Positions 1-6,661 of a stretch of DNA of 11,314 nt are shown here, piece after piece (within the stretch, counting starts at the first letter, position 1; each line of letters starts with the position of its first letter). The translations under genes and the position numbers were made by a program. The DNA is taken from the NCBI GenBank assembly GCA_009779515.1, contig WREE01000055.1:1-11314 (forward strand), read 5' to 3'. The stretch comes from Symbiobacteriaceae bacterium. GTDB taxonomy: Bacteria; Bacillota; JAAYKD01; WRDA01. The notes beneath the pieces were generated by a model that did no database searches, was not told where the DNA came from, and was given only the letters and a program-made list of their open reading frames with translations.

Positions 1-608
1 ACTGGCAGGACAGTGATGGTGAATGGCAGGAAGGCCTGGATTTCTTTGTTCCCAACGGCTTTGAAGACGATGAAGAGGCTTTCCAGCCAACGGGTTTCTC
101 CATACGGGTGAACCCCCTGATTATGGATGGGTTACAGGGGCTACAAATGATCGCTGCTGTGGGCTTAGACGAAGACGGGGAGTTTTCGGACTCCGGACCC
201 GATGGTCAGTTTGCGGGTAACAACATCAATGCGTTGCGTCTGGCGCAGATTCGCAGTAATAAAGCCTTGCTGTTGACCCTCGCCGAAGGCATCAACGACG
301 ATTATATCTCCGGCACCTGGCTGGAGGATGAATATGGCTTAATTTTTCTGGGGAATACCTTCGAAGAGAAGTTTCACACCTTTCTTTTGGAACTGGGCAT
401 TCGCGCCGATTCTAACATCCGCCTCTACGAGACATCTGCCTATCAGACCAAGCAGCTGGAACAGCGACGCTCCTCCATCTCCGATGTCTCCCTGGACGAG
501 GAGATGACCAGCATGATACGCTTCCAACAGGCATATGCCGCTGCTGCCCGCCTCTCCGCCGCACTCAACGATGTCCTTACCATACTCATGGACAGGGTCT
601 TCAGGTAA
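1..608 (+). CDS. flgK: Flagellar hook-associated protein 1 (FlgK), C-terminal part, truncated at the window's left edge
   Basis: FlgK is the first hook-filament junction protein, exported through the flagellar type III apparatus and assembled between hook and filament. The reading frame is open from base 3 with no start needed, so the visible ~202 residues are the 3' end of a longer gene. A GTG at 108 lies mid-frame and is not a credible start. The last ~55 residues match the FlgK C-terminal signature: an ALLLTLAEG-type helix, then a Q-L-E-Q-R-R stretch, S-x-x-x-V-S-L-D-E-E, and I-R-F-Q-Q-A-Y-A-A-A-A-R, ending in a heptad-like amphipathic helix (D0 domain). The usual SGVNLDEE is SISDVSLDEE here, a mild variant. 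The stop is TAA at 606-608, 27 bp before flgL, consistent with one operon. The identification is firm from the C-terminal motif and from flgL following it. Confidence 0.95.
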   Translation, partial: WQDSDGEWQEGLDFFVPNGFEDDEEAFQPTGFSIRVNPLIMDGLQGLQMIAAVGLDEDGEFSDSGPDGQFAGNNINALRLAQIRSNKALLLTLAEGINDDYISGTWLEDEYGLIFLGNTFEEKFHTFLLELGIRADSNIRLYETSAYQTKQLEQRRSSISDVSLDEEMTSMIRFQQAYAAAARLSAALNDVLTILMDRVFR

Positions 609-635
609 GACTGTCACCAGAAGGGAGATAGTATC

Positions 636-1568
636 ATGGCTATTCGCGTCACCCAGAGTATGATGACCCGAGGCTTCCTCCTCAACCTCAACGCTGGCAT
701 GCAGCGTATGGATAAGCTGCAGGAGCGCCTCTATACTGGTAAACAGATCAACCGCCTCTCCGACGATCCCTTAAATCTGCAGTCTTTGCTACGTATTGAC
801 ACCACCCAAAACGAAACCGAGCAGTATATGGAAAACCTCAACTATATGATGGGTGTTCATGCCGCTACCGAACAGGCGCTGAACAACGTGATCGATGTGG
901 TTTCCCATGTGCGGACGTTGATGATCAAAGCGCTTAACGATACTAATACCTTTGACGAACGATCAGTTATTGCTGCTGAAATAGCTAGTTTAATGGAGCA
1001 TCTGCTGGATGTCGGTAATACCGAATACTCGGGCACCTTCGTTTTTGCCGGCACCGATATCAACCACCGCCCCCTTCACCCTATTATCTACGATATCGAC
1101 ATACCCGGCTATGAGATATCGGACGAAGCCAACCGGGAAGCACGTATTATGGAGATCGGTAACGACGTCATCCTTAAGTTCAACTTGAATATCTTCGATG
1201 TCTTTGGCGACGATGTGGACGATCCCAACGGTGAAGCCAACACCCTTGCCGTTTTCCGCCGTATAGTGGAAAGTCTACAAAATGACGACTGGGAGGCCAT
1301 GAATGACGCTTTTATCGAAATCAGCGACGAATTCTTCCGTATTAACCACCTTCGCTCCGAGTACGGCACCCTGGATGCCCGCTTCCGTGCCTCTCATACC
1401 CGTCATTTTAACAATCTCACCACTCTAACCGACTTACGTAACCGGGTGGAAGATACCGATATGGCCGGAGCAATTATGTATCTCAAAACCCAGGAAACGG
1501 TATACCGCACTGCTTTAGAAACTGGTGCGCGCTTGCTGCCCCCTTCCCTGGTAGATTACTTACGCTAA
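636..1568 (+). CDS. flgL: Flagellar hook-associated protein 3 (FlgL), flagellin-like junction protein
   Basis: FlgL is the second junction protein, seated between FlgK and the flagellin filament. The product is 310 residues, normal for the family. The N terminus shows the flagellin-like D0/D1 helix: M-A-I-R-V-T-Q-S-M-M, then G-K-Q-I-N-R-L-S-D-D-P near residues 35-45. F-V-F-A-G-T around residue 137 matches the FlgL signature usually read as Y-x-F-x-G. The C terminus (about 269-310) carries V-E-D-T-D-M-A and then P-P-S-L-V-D-Y-L-R, the typical FlgL ending that separates it from flagellin. The ATG at 636 follows AAGGGAG (621-627) at a suitable distance. A central acidic insert (F-G-D-D-V-D-D-P) lies near residue 190. 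DUF6470 starts 4 bp after the stop, so the two are probably co-transcribed. Confidence 0.97.
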   Translation: MAIRVTQSMMTRGFLLNLNAGMQRMDKLQERLYTGKQINRLSDDPLNLQSLLRIDTTQNETEQYMENLNYMMGVHAATEQALNNVIDVVSHVRTLMIKALNDTNTFDERSVIAAEIASLMEHLLDVGNTEYSGTFVFAGTDINHRPLHPIIYDIDIPGYEISDEANREARIMEIGNDVILKFNLNIFDVFGDDVDDPNGEANTLAVFRRIVESLQNDDWEAMNDAFIEISDEFFRINHLRSEYGTLDARFRASHTRHFNNLTTLTDLRNRVEDTDMAGAIMYLKTQETVYRTALETGARLLPPSLVDYLR

Positions 1569-1572
1569 AGCC

Positions 1573-2151
1573 ATGGTACAAATACCCCGCTATAACCTGG
1601 AGATAAATATTACCTTTGCCCAGATTGGTATTCAAACCCAAAACGCCCAGTTAGAAATGCAAATGGAACCTTCGGCGGCTTGGCGGCAGTTTAACCCTCC
1701 CCAATGGCAGGTTATTCCCAAAGATGCTTACATAGAAATAAACTACGATGCCTGGCGTGCCGAGTTCGATATTGAGACGCCGGTTCGTTGGACTGAAAAG
1801 ATTGTGGCGGAAGGGAGAGTCGAGCTGGAGGAAGAAAACCGCTGGCGCGCTCGTAACGGCGACCTCTGTTACCGGGCTACCCCTGGGGACAAACGCCCGG
1901 TTATCGATTTTGCCATGCATTTCTTCCATTTACAAGAAGCCAACGCTTGGAGCAATGTGGGTTTATCACCGGTAGCTCAACCCGATATTACCGCAGTGGT
2001 GGATCCTGCTCAACGTTTCCAGTGGGAACCTTTTGCCGCCGCTGCCTTTTCCTTCCGCATAACTGCCACCCCTCCCAGCGTGGAAGTTTACCTGGAAGTT
2101 CAGCCGGAGGTGCGGATACGGGCTATTCCCCTTTTGGACGCAAGAGTGTAG
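1573..2151 (+). CDS. DUF6470 (YviE-like) protein of the flagellar cluster
   Basis: This 192-residue soluble protein lies between flgL and flagellin, the slot held by yviE in Bacillus. The N terminus matches that family: I-P-R-Y-N-L-E-I-N-I-T-F-A-Q-I-G-I-Q-T followed by N-A-Q-L-E-M-Q-M, the usual 'xAKIGIeTxxAxLxIxxp' pattern. No signal peptide or membrane segment is visible. The rest is rich in Trp, Pro and alternating hydrophobic residues, suggesting beta structure. Two charge-rich stretches occur near residues 75-95. The biochemical role of the family is unknown to me; position suggests an accessory flagellar function. The ATG at 1573 is only 4 bp after the flgL stop and has no clear Shine-Dalgarno sequence, so translation is probably coupled to flgL. 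The family call rests on the N-terminal pattern plus position. Confidence 0.8.
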   Translation: MVQIPRYNLEINITFAQIGIQTQNAQLEMQMEPSAAWRQFNPPQWQVIPKDAYIEINYDAWRAEFDIETPVRWTEKIVAEGRVELEEENRWRARNGDLCYRATPGDKRPVIDFAMHFFHLQEANAWSNVGLSPVAQPDITAVVDPAQRFQWEPFAAAAFSFRITATPPSVEVYLEVQPEVRIRAIPLLDARV

Positions 2152-2184
2152 CTTACATCATTTGCATTTCTTTTTCGCTATCGC

Positions 2185-2212
2185 TAAAGTTCTTCCCTGG
2201 TGCTGACGATAC
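2185..2212 (+). promoter_or_regulatory. Sigma-28 (SigD/FliA-type) promoter of the flagellin gene
   Basis: TAAAGTT at 2185-2191 and GACGATAC at 2205-2212 match the motility sigma factor consensus (TAAA, N15-16, GCCGATAA/T). The gap between TAAA and the -10 element is 16 bases. Transcription would start near 2219, about 47 bases before the flagellin ATG. Sigma-28 control of flagellin is the rule in flagellated bacteria and fits the late-gene role. Confidence 0.85.
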
Positions 2213-2219
2213 TGTAAGT

Positions 2220-2237
2220 GTAAGGTCGCTAACCTAC
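2220..2237 (+). other. Stem-loop at the predicted 5' end of the flagellin mRNA
   Basis: GTAAGGT (2220-2226) can pair with ACCTAC (2232-2237) as six base pairs with one bulged A and a five-base loop. It begins within a base or two of the transcription start inferred from the sigma-28 promoter. 5'-terminal stem-loops are known to stabilise some abundant mRNAs; that role here is inference. The stem is short and could be chance. Confidence 0.4.
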
Positions 2238-2265
2238 ATGCGATAAAAGAATAGGAGGAAGAACA

Positions 2266-3300
2266 ATGCGTATTTACAACAACCCGGCTGCCTTTAATAC
2301 TTGGAGACAGTTACAAATTACCGACTTAGCTCTCTCTAAAAACTTAGAGAAGTTATCTTCCGGCTTGCGCATCAACCGCGCCGCTGACGATGCTTCCGGT
2401 CTGGCTACTTCCGAAAAGATGAGGAACCAGATTGCCGGCTTGAAACAGGCCTCTTCTAACGCTCAAGACGGTATCTCCCTTATCCAATCTGCTGATGGTG
2501 CTCTGGATGTTGTCTCCGAGCTGCTACGCCGCGTGCGTACACTAGCTGTCAAGGGCAACAGTGATACCAACACTGCAGAGGAACGCTATTACATTGCTAA
2601 CGAAATTGATCAACTTTTCTATGAGCTAAATGCCATTGTCGGCGAAGAAGCCGAAGTCGAAGAGTTTGATGGTATCGACTACGAGAACCGTAATGGTCGT
2701 GCCGAGTTCAATACCCGTGCCTTATTCCAGGAAGCAGGCGGTCTGTTAGGGCGAGTAGCTATGGAAGACCTGCAATTCCAGATCGGTGCCAACATCAACC
2801 AGACTATGGTTTTGTCCAGAACCAACATTGAGGGCGAAGGCTTGCTGTATCAGTTACGTGAGTTAGCAGCCGGTCGCGGAAATGAGGGTGCTTTAGAAGG
2901 TATTTTCGATGGCAACTTCTCTGCCGAAATGGCCCTTTGGAATCCTGGTCTCGATAACGATGATGGTATCTTTGGAACCAACGAGAATCCTATTGGTGAC
3001 ACAAACACTGACAGTCCAGACGCTTTTAGATTGTTAATTGAAGGCATGGATGTAGCCGTAGCCACGGTTAACTCACTTCGTGCTACTCTAGGCGCCTATC
3101 AGAACCGGCTGGAGTACACCGTGCGCAACTTGAACACCATCACGGAGAACACGCTAATTGCCGAGAGCCGCGTGCGCGACACTGATATGGTGGACGAGAT
3201 GGCTAGCTTCACCCGCAACAATATCCTGTTACAGAGCGGCACTGCCATGATGGCTCAGGCTAATGCCAAGCCCCAGACAGTTCTTCGTCTCTTAGGTTAA
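2266..3300 (+). CDS. hag: Flagellin (filament subunit)
   Basis: This is the major filament protein, exported unfolded and polymerised under the FliD cap. The product is 344 residues, a short-to-medium flagellin. The N-terminal D0/D1 region (about 1-135) has the canonical K-L-S-S-G-L-R-I-N-R-A-A-D-D-A-S-G-L-A block, an N-A-Q-D-G-I-S-L-I-Q-x-A-D-G-A-L block and a V-R-x-L-A-V-K segment. The C-terminal D1/D0 region (about 250-344) has R-A-x-L-G-A-Y-Q-N-R-L-E, E-S-R-V-R-D-T-D-M at 300-308, and M-A-Q-A-N near the end. The centre, around residues 125-245, is variable and acidic; L-Q-F-Q-I-G-A-N is a recurring flagellin motif. The ATG follows AGGAGGAAG (2252-2260), a strong RBS. The gene has its own sigma-28 promoter and terminator, so it is probably a single-gene unit. 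It is called hag by Bacillus convention; fliC is the equivalent name. Confidence 0.98.
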   Translation: MRIYNNPAAFNTWRQLQITDLALSKNLEKLSSGLRINRAADDASGLATSEKMRNQIAGLKQASSNAQDGISLIQSADGALDVVSELLRRVRTLAVKGNSDTNTAEERYYIANEIDQLFYELNAIVGEEAEVEEFDGIDYENRNGRAEFNTRALFQEAGGLLGRVAMEDLQFQIGANINQTMVLSRTNIEGEGLLYQLRELAAGRGNEGALEGIFDGNFSAEMALWNPGLDNDDGIFGTNENPIGDTNTDSPDAFRLLIEGMDVAVATVNSLRATLGAYQNRLEYTVRNLNTITENTLIAESRVRDTDMVDEMASFTRNNILLQSGTAMMAQANAKPQTVLRLLG

Positions 3301-3363
3301 GAGGTTAATAGGTAAAGTAGATTAAACTAACAAGCCTATATAGTATATAACGTCTAAGTGGCG

Positions 3364-3391
3364 GAGGGTCGGCGCGCGCCGACCCTCTTTT
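3364..3391 (+). terminator. Intrinsic terminator of the flagellin gene
   Basis: Bases 3364-3387 form a perfect 24-base palindrome (half-site GAGGGTCGGCGC), giving a very GC-rich stem of ten or more pairs, followed by TTTT (3388-3391). It lies 64 bases after the flagellin stop and before the fliD promoter, so it separates the two transcripts. There is no matching A-run on its left, so it is best read as a + strand terminator. Confidence 0.9.
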
Positions 3392-3400
3392 GTCTGAGAA

Positions 3401-3429
3401 TTGACTTTTGAGTTTGTAAAGGATATAAT
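3401..3429 (+). promoter_or_regulatory. Near-consensus sigma-A promoter of the fliD-flaG-fliS operon
   Basis: TTGACT (3401-3406) and TATAAT (3424-3429) are separated by exactly 17 bases: five of six and six of six matches to the housekeeping consensus. Transcription would start near 3436, leaving a leader of only about 20 bases that is mostly RBS. No TAAA/CCGATA sigma-28 pair is seen in this gap, so the operon may not need the motility sigma factor. Confidence 0.88.
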
Positions 3430-3441
3430 TTAGGCTGTAAA

Positions 3442-3453
3442 TAAGGAGGTGAT
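3442..3453 (+). promoter_or_regulatory. Ribosome binding site of fliD, full 12-base anti-SD match
   Basis: TAAGGAGGTGAT is complementary over all twelve bases to the 3' end of Bacillota 16S rRNA and ends three bases before the ATG at 3457. It fixes the fliD start and is longer than the other RBSs in this window. Confidence 0.9.
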
Positions 3454-3456
3454 ACC

Positions 3457-5211
3457 ATGTCATCTATGAGTTACCTGGGTATTGGCAGCGGTATGGATAT
3501 GAATACTATTCTGGATGCTTTGCTCAAAGCGAAAGCTAAGCCGTTGGAAGCCTTAGCTACCCAGCACAACAAGGCGGTACTGGCGCAGGATTCCTGGACG
3601 AGCATCGGTGCAGATTTACAGTCCTTATTGGGTTACTTGGACGAGCTGCGAGCTCCTATGACCTACCGTCCCAGTAAAGCCAGTAGTAGCGATGACAAGG
3701 TAGCTACGGCCACCATCGGTAGCTCGCTACAACCGGGGACTTCCTATAGTATTCGGGTGCAGCAGCTAGCTAGTTCCCAGAGCATGTACAGCCGTAAGGT
3801 GGAAGCCAATGCCACTTTGGGCGGGAGCGGCACTTTAACCCTCTCCTCGGCTAATGATCCCAACCTTGCTTTGTCCGTTAATTATGCAAGTGATATGAAG
3901 CTGACAGACTTGGCGAAAGCTATTAACGATGCGGCTGCAGCCAAAGTCAAGGAAACCGGGGGTAAGCTCTTTGTCCAAGCCAGTGTGGTGGATAACCGCC
4001 TGGTTTTATCAGGGACGGAAAGCGGCTCTTCCGGTGGCTTTAATGTTGCTGATTCCGCCGGACAAAACTCTGCCATCGGCTCTTGGACCCTGGCATCCGG
4101 CGTGGCCTACACCGAAGCCTCCAGTGTTAGTGGGAATATCCCCGGCAACTGGAGCAACACCATCTCCCTGACCACTGCCAATGGTGCTATTATCTCGGTG
4201 CAGGTTGCTGTGGGAGATAATATGGAAAGCCTGGTGGAAAAACTGAACCAACAGTATAAGAGTGTCACCGGAGACAACCGTGCGGCAGTTCATTTAGGGC
4301 AAAACGCCAACGGAGGCTCTTCCTTACGCTTCGACAGCGCCATAATTACCAATGCTTCAGGGGTAGGCACCATTTCGCCAACCAAGTACAGTGGGCAAGA
4401 CGCCGTCCTTAACGTTAACGGAGTAGCGGTACGCAGTAGTACCAATGAAGTTTCGGCTATCGAAGGTATGAAGCTTACCCTGAAAGAGACCGGTAGTACT
4501 ACTCTTACGGTAGAGAGCGCCACCGATGATGTGGTTAGCGCTGTCAAAGACTTTGTTAATAAATTCAACTCGGTCTACAGCGACTTAAAAACCAGAATGG
4601 AAAACACCCTGCCCACCACCATTGGCACTTCACCGGAAAATATGCAGGTGCTGATTGACAGTAGGGATCCCTTATACGGCGACAGCTCCATGCGGGGGCT
4701 TGTCCGGGATATGCAGGAAATGTTTTTCTACATAGGAACCACCGGTACCTTTCGCACGCTCTCTTCCCTAGGGATTGATACCGATCGTGAAGGCAAAATT
4801 ACCCTTGACGAAGCCAGGCTTCGTAAAGCCGTGGATAGCGATGCGGAAGGGGTTGCCAACTTCTTCCGTGGTGTCGCCAAGGTCAACGAAGACGGCACGG
4901 AGAGCAGTGTTGAGCGGACTGGAGGTTTTGCTAACAGTTCCGATACTTTGCTCAAACGTTACACTAACCAAGCTTCGGGTATTGTCGAGCTGCAAAAAAC
5001 TTATTATATGCGGATGCAGGAGAGCTACAACCAGCAAATTAACCGCATGAAAGAATACCTGTCCCGGGAAGAAGAAACTTTGATGAGAAAGTTTTCCGCT
5101 GCCGATACCGCTATGGCTAGAGCTAATGAGCAGTATTCACGTATGCAGGGTTTGCTGAGCGGCCTTTCTACTCCGTCTAACAACAGTGTTATGTCCATGT
5201 TTGGCATGTAA
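3457..5211 (+). CDS. fliD: Flagellar filament cap protein / hook-associated protein 2 (FliD)
   Basis: FliD forms the oligomeric cap at the growing filament tip and directs flagellin folding and insertion. The product is 584 residues, in the normal range. The N-terminal FliD_N domain (about 4-100) opens with G-I-G-S-G-M-D and continues as amphipathic helix. Residues ~115-205 and ~225-290 look like two hook/flagellin 'IN'-type modules, each with an L-x-x-L-x-x-x-I/L-N pattern. From ~308, Q-D-A-V-L-N-V-N-G-V-A-V leads into the FliD_C domain (E-G-M-K-L-T-L, then D-D-V-V-S-A-V-K-D-F-V-N-K-F-N near 357-371). The last ~80 residues are a Gln/Met/Glu-rich coiled coil, the usual polymerising D0 helix. 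Transcription should start at the sigma-A promoter just upstream. flaG follows after 15 bp. In Bacillus, flaG (yvyC) comes before fliD; here the order is reversed. Confidence 0.97.
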   Translation: MSSMSYLGIGSGMDMNTILDALLKAKAKPLEALATQHNKAVLAQDSWTSIGADLQSLLGYLDELRAPMTYRPSKASSSDDKVATATIGSSLQPGTSYSIRVQQLASSQSMYSRKVEANATLGGSGTLTLSSANDPNLALSVNYASDMKLTDLAKAINDAAAAKVKETGGKLFVQASVVDNRLVLSGTESGSSGGFNVADSAGQNSAIGSWTLASGVAYTEASSVSGNIPGNWSNTISLTTANGAIISVQVAVGDNMESLVEKLNQQYKSVTGDNRAAVHLGQNANGGSSLRFDSAIITNASGVGTISPTKYSGQDAVLNVNGVAVRSSTNEVSAIEGMKLTLKETGSTTLTVESATDDVVSAVKDFVNKFNSVYSDLKTRMENTLPTTIGTSPENMQVLIDSRDPLYGDSSMRGLVRDMQEMFFYIGTTGTFRTLSSLGIDTDREGKITLDEARLRKAVDSDAEGVANFFRGVAKVNEDGTESSVERTGGFANSSDTLLKRYTNQASGIVELQKTYYMRMQESYNQQINRMKEYLSREEETLMRKFSAADTAMARANEQYSRMQGLLSGLSTPSNNSVMSMFGM

Positions 5212-5226
5212 GGGAGGTGTATAGGG

Positions 5227-5679
5227 TTGCGTATAGATGTCCTTAACGCTGCGCCCCTGCTGAGTACCACTCAGGCAATGAGTGTTTCCCAGGTGCAGCA
5301 AGTCCAAAATCAACAAACTTTGGTCCAGCGGAATTCAGTTGCTGCTGCAGCTGAGGAATCTGAGGCAACGGCAACTGCCGTAGTCCAACAGGCGCGTAAT
5401 GGACCTATCCAGAATGTAAAGGTCCAGGAGGAACCGGAGCCTATTATTACCGCAGAAGATATGGATAAGCTGGTCGTCCGTGGGAATAATCTTTTCGAGG
5501 AGCTACGCTTAAACGAGCAGTTTCGGCTGGTGCGCCACGATAAGCTGCCTCGCACCATGATCCGCTTAATCGATATTTCTCAAGACAGAATAATCCGGGA
5601 GTTTCCTCCCAAAAAGTATCTCGATTTAGTTGCTGCCCTACAGGAACTCTCCGGTCTTTTTTTCGACGAAAGGGTATAA
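5227..5679 (+). CDS. flaG: FlaG family flagellar protein
   Basis: FlaG proteins are small accessory proteins encoded beside fliD; in some bacteria they affect filament length, but the mechanism is unclear. The start is TTG at 5227, supported by GGGAGGTGT at 5212-5220 with suitable spacing; the first in-frame ATG (5278) lacks such a site. The product is 150 residues. The first ~75 residues are low-complexity and rich in Gln, Val, Ala and Glu, with no signal peptide. The conserved FlaG domain is residues ~80-150: L-N-E-Q-F-R-L-V, then I-D-I-S-Q-D-R-I-I-R-E-F-P-P-K-K-Y-L-D-L-V-A-A-L-Q-E-L-S-G-L-F-F-D-E, matching the family 'VIRqIPPeexLdlxaxlxexxGLxxDe' ending. The stop is one base before fliS. 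Confidence 0.92.
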   Translation: MRIDVLNAAPLLSTTQAMSVSQVQQVQNQQTLVQRNSVAAAAEESEATATAVVQQARNGPIQNVKVQEEPEPIITAEDMDKLVVRGNNLFEELRLNEQFRLVRHDKLPRTMIRLIDISQDRIIREFPPKKYLDLVAALQELSGLFFDERV

Positions 5680-5680
5680 A

Positions 5681-6103
5681 ATGTCAGGCGGTAACACATA
5701 TCAGACCGCTTATCGTAAAAATCAAATTCAAACGGCTACTCCGCAGCAGCTTGTCTTGATGCTATACGAAAGAGCTATCCGGGATTTGCGCCAGACCACA
5801 GAGGCTATCGAAGCTGCCGATCTTTTAAATGCGAACAAGCTCTTGCTGCATGTGGAAGATATTTTAAATGAGCTTCTTATCTCTTTAGATTTGGATCTTC
5901 CCGTAGATGAAGGCGGGCAGATTGCTCTGGATTTGGGTCGCCTTTACGACCACTATATAGTCCGTTGCCGCGAGGCTAACATCACTAAAGATCCTGCTAT
6001 TGTGGCAGAGCTGCAACAGCATCTTAGCGACCTTAGGGATACTTGGGTGGAAGCCATGCGCAAGGCTTTACAGGAGAGTAAAGGCACAAGCCGCGAGGTA
6101 TAA
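5681..6103 (+). CDS. fliS: Flagellin export chaperone FliS
   Basis: FliS binds the C-terminal helix of newly made flagellin, keeps it from polymerising in the cytoplasm and hands it to the export gate. The product is 140 residues, slightly longer than typical. Family features are Y-Q-T-A-Y-R near residue 6, T-A-T-P-Q-Q-L-V-L-M-L-Y-E-R-A-I near 18-33, an I-L-N-E-L-L-I-S-L-D-L segment, and L-G-R-L-Y-D-H-Y-I with C-R-E-A-N in the last third; the protein is all-helical. The ATG at 5681 is chosen because family homology begins there and AAAGGG sits at 5669-5674. An in-frame start at 5630 would only add residues read from flaG sequence. It lies one base after the flaG stop, so translation is probably coupled. 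Confidence 0.96.
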   Translation: MSGGNTYQTAYRKNQIQTATPQQLVLMLYERAIRDLRQTTEAIEAADLLNANKLLLHVEDILNELLISLDLDLPVDEGGQIALDLGRLYDHYIVRCREANITKDPAIVAELQQHLSDLRDTWVEAMRKALQESKGTSREV

Positions 6104-6124
6104 AGACAAAGGGGTGGTTTTCCC

Positions 6125-6595
6125 TTGCCGGAAGCACGAAGGGTCAGTCGTGACAAAGTGCTGCACCATCTACAGCAGGAGTGTGACCTTATCGCTCTCC
6201 TGGATACCTTGGTGGATAACCTTCTGGCCTCTGTAGCTGCCGGTGATTTGGAGGCCGTAGAGGTGCGTAGCGGGGAGCTATCTCCCGTCACCGCTAAGCT
6301 GGAGCAGCTTCGTTTAGCGACGGATGAAGCTGAAGCAGAGTTGGTGGTATGCTACCGGGATATCCCTCTGGAAGTGCGTTTAGCTGAGTTAGGGGAGCTT
6401 CTTCCCCTGAGACAGGAGCGCACGGCGATGTTGGAAAAGCACCTGGCTAAAGAGCAGCTTTTTAGGCGCCTCTTAACCGAACATATGGAAGGTCTCGCCG
6501 ATGTAGGGCGCAATCTTAGTCACACTTTGCGAGCGTTTCACGGCTATCGTCGCGCCGCTCAGGTGGACAAACCCCTGCTTAATGTGCGCAAATAA
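6125..6595 (+). CDS. FliT/FlgN-like small helical protein, putative flagellar export chaperone
   Basis: This 156-residue protein occupies the fliT position, directly after fliS and last in the operon. FliT chaperones FliD and FlgN chaperones FlgK/FlgL; both are short, almost wholly alpha-helical and poorly conserved, as this one is. Visible features: no signal or membrane segment, and dense Leu/Glu/Arg heptads across residues ~10-135, including L-D-T-L-V-D-N-L-L-A-S-V-A-A-G-D-L-E-A-V, similar to the opening helix of FlgN/FliT proteins. The C terminus is basic. The start is TTG at 6125, supported by AAAGGGGTGG at 6108-6117; no ATG start is available near that site. It begins 21 bp after fliS. 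No single diagnostic motif is present, so the call rests on position and helical pattern. The strong terminator at 6635-6661 ends the operon after it. Confidence 0.65.
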   Translation: MPEARRVSRDKVLHHLQQECDLIALLDTLVDNLLASVAAGDLEAVEVRSGELSPVTAKLEQLRLATDEAEAELVVCYRDIPLEVRLAELGELLPLRQERTAMLEKHLAKEQLFRRLLTEHMEGLADVGRNLSHTLRAFHGYRRAAQVDKPLLNVRK

Positions 6596-6634
6596 GTAAC
6601 CTATGTACATAATAAGCGCATAACCTCCACAGGT

Positions 6635-6661
6635 AAGGGGCGACTGGGTCGCCCCTTTTTT
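6635..6661 (+). terminator. Intrinsic terminator ending the fliD-flaG-fliS-fliT-like operon
   Basis: GGGGCGAC (6637-6644) pairs perfectly with GTCGCCCC (6648-6655) around a three-base loop. It is flanked by AA on the left and followed by six T (6656-6661), a textbook rho-independent terminator 40 bases after the last stop codon. It implies that hpf downstream has its own promoter. Confidence 0.93.

Noticed and set aside
108..608. A GTG at 108 as the start of a separate 166-residue gene
   Set aside because: The same frame is open to the left edge and the protein is the C-terminal part of FlgK, so 108 is an internal codon.
3336..3352. Small AT palindrome (TATATAGTATATA) downstream of flagellin
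   Set aside because: Five A/T pairs around a three-base loop are expected by chance in an AT-rich spacer and have no T-run after them.
5630..5680. An upstream start for fliS at 5630
   Set aside because: It would add 17 residues encoded within flaG with no family similarity; the ATG at 5681 has an RBS and begins the FliS homology.
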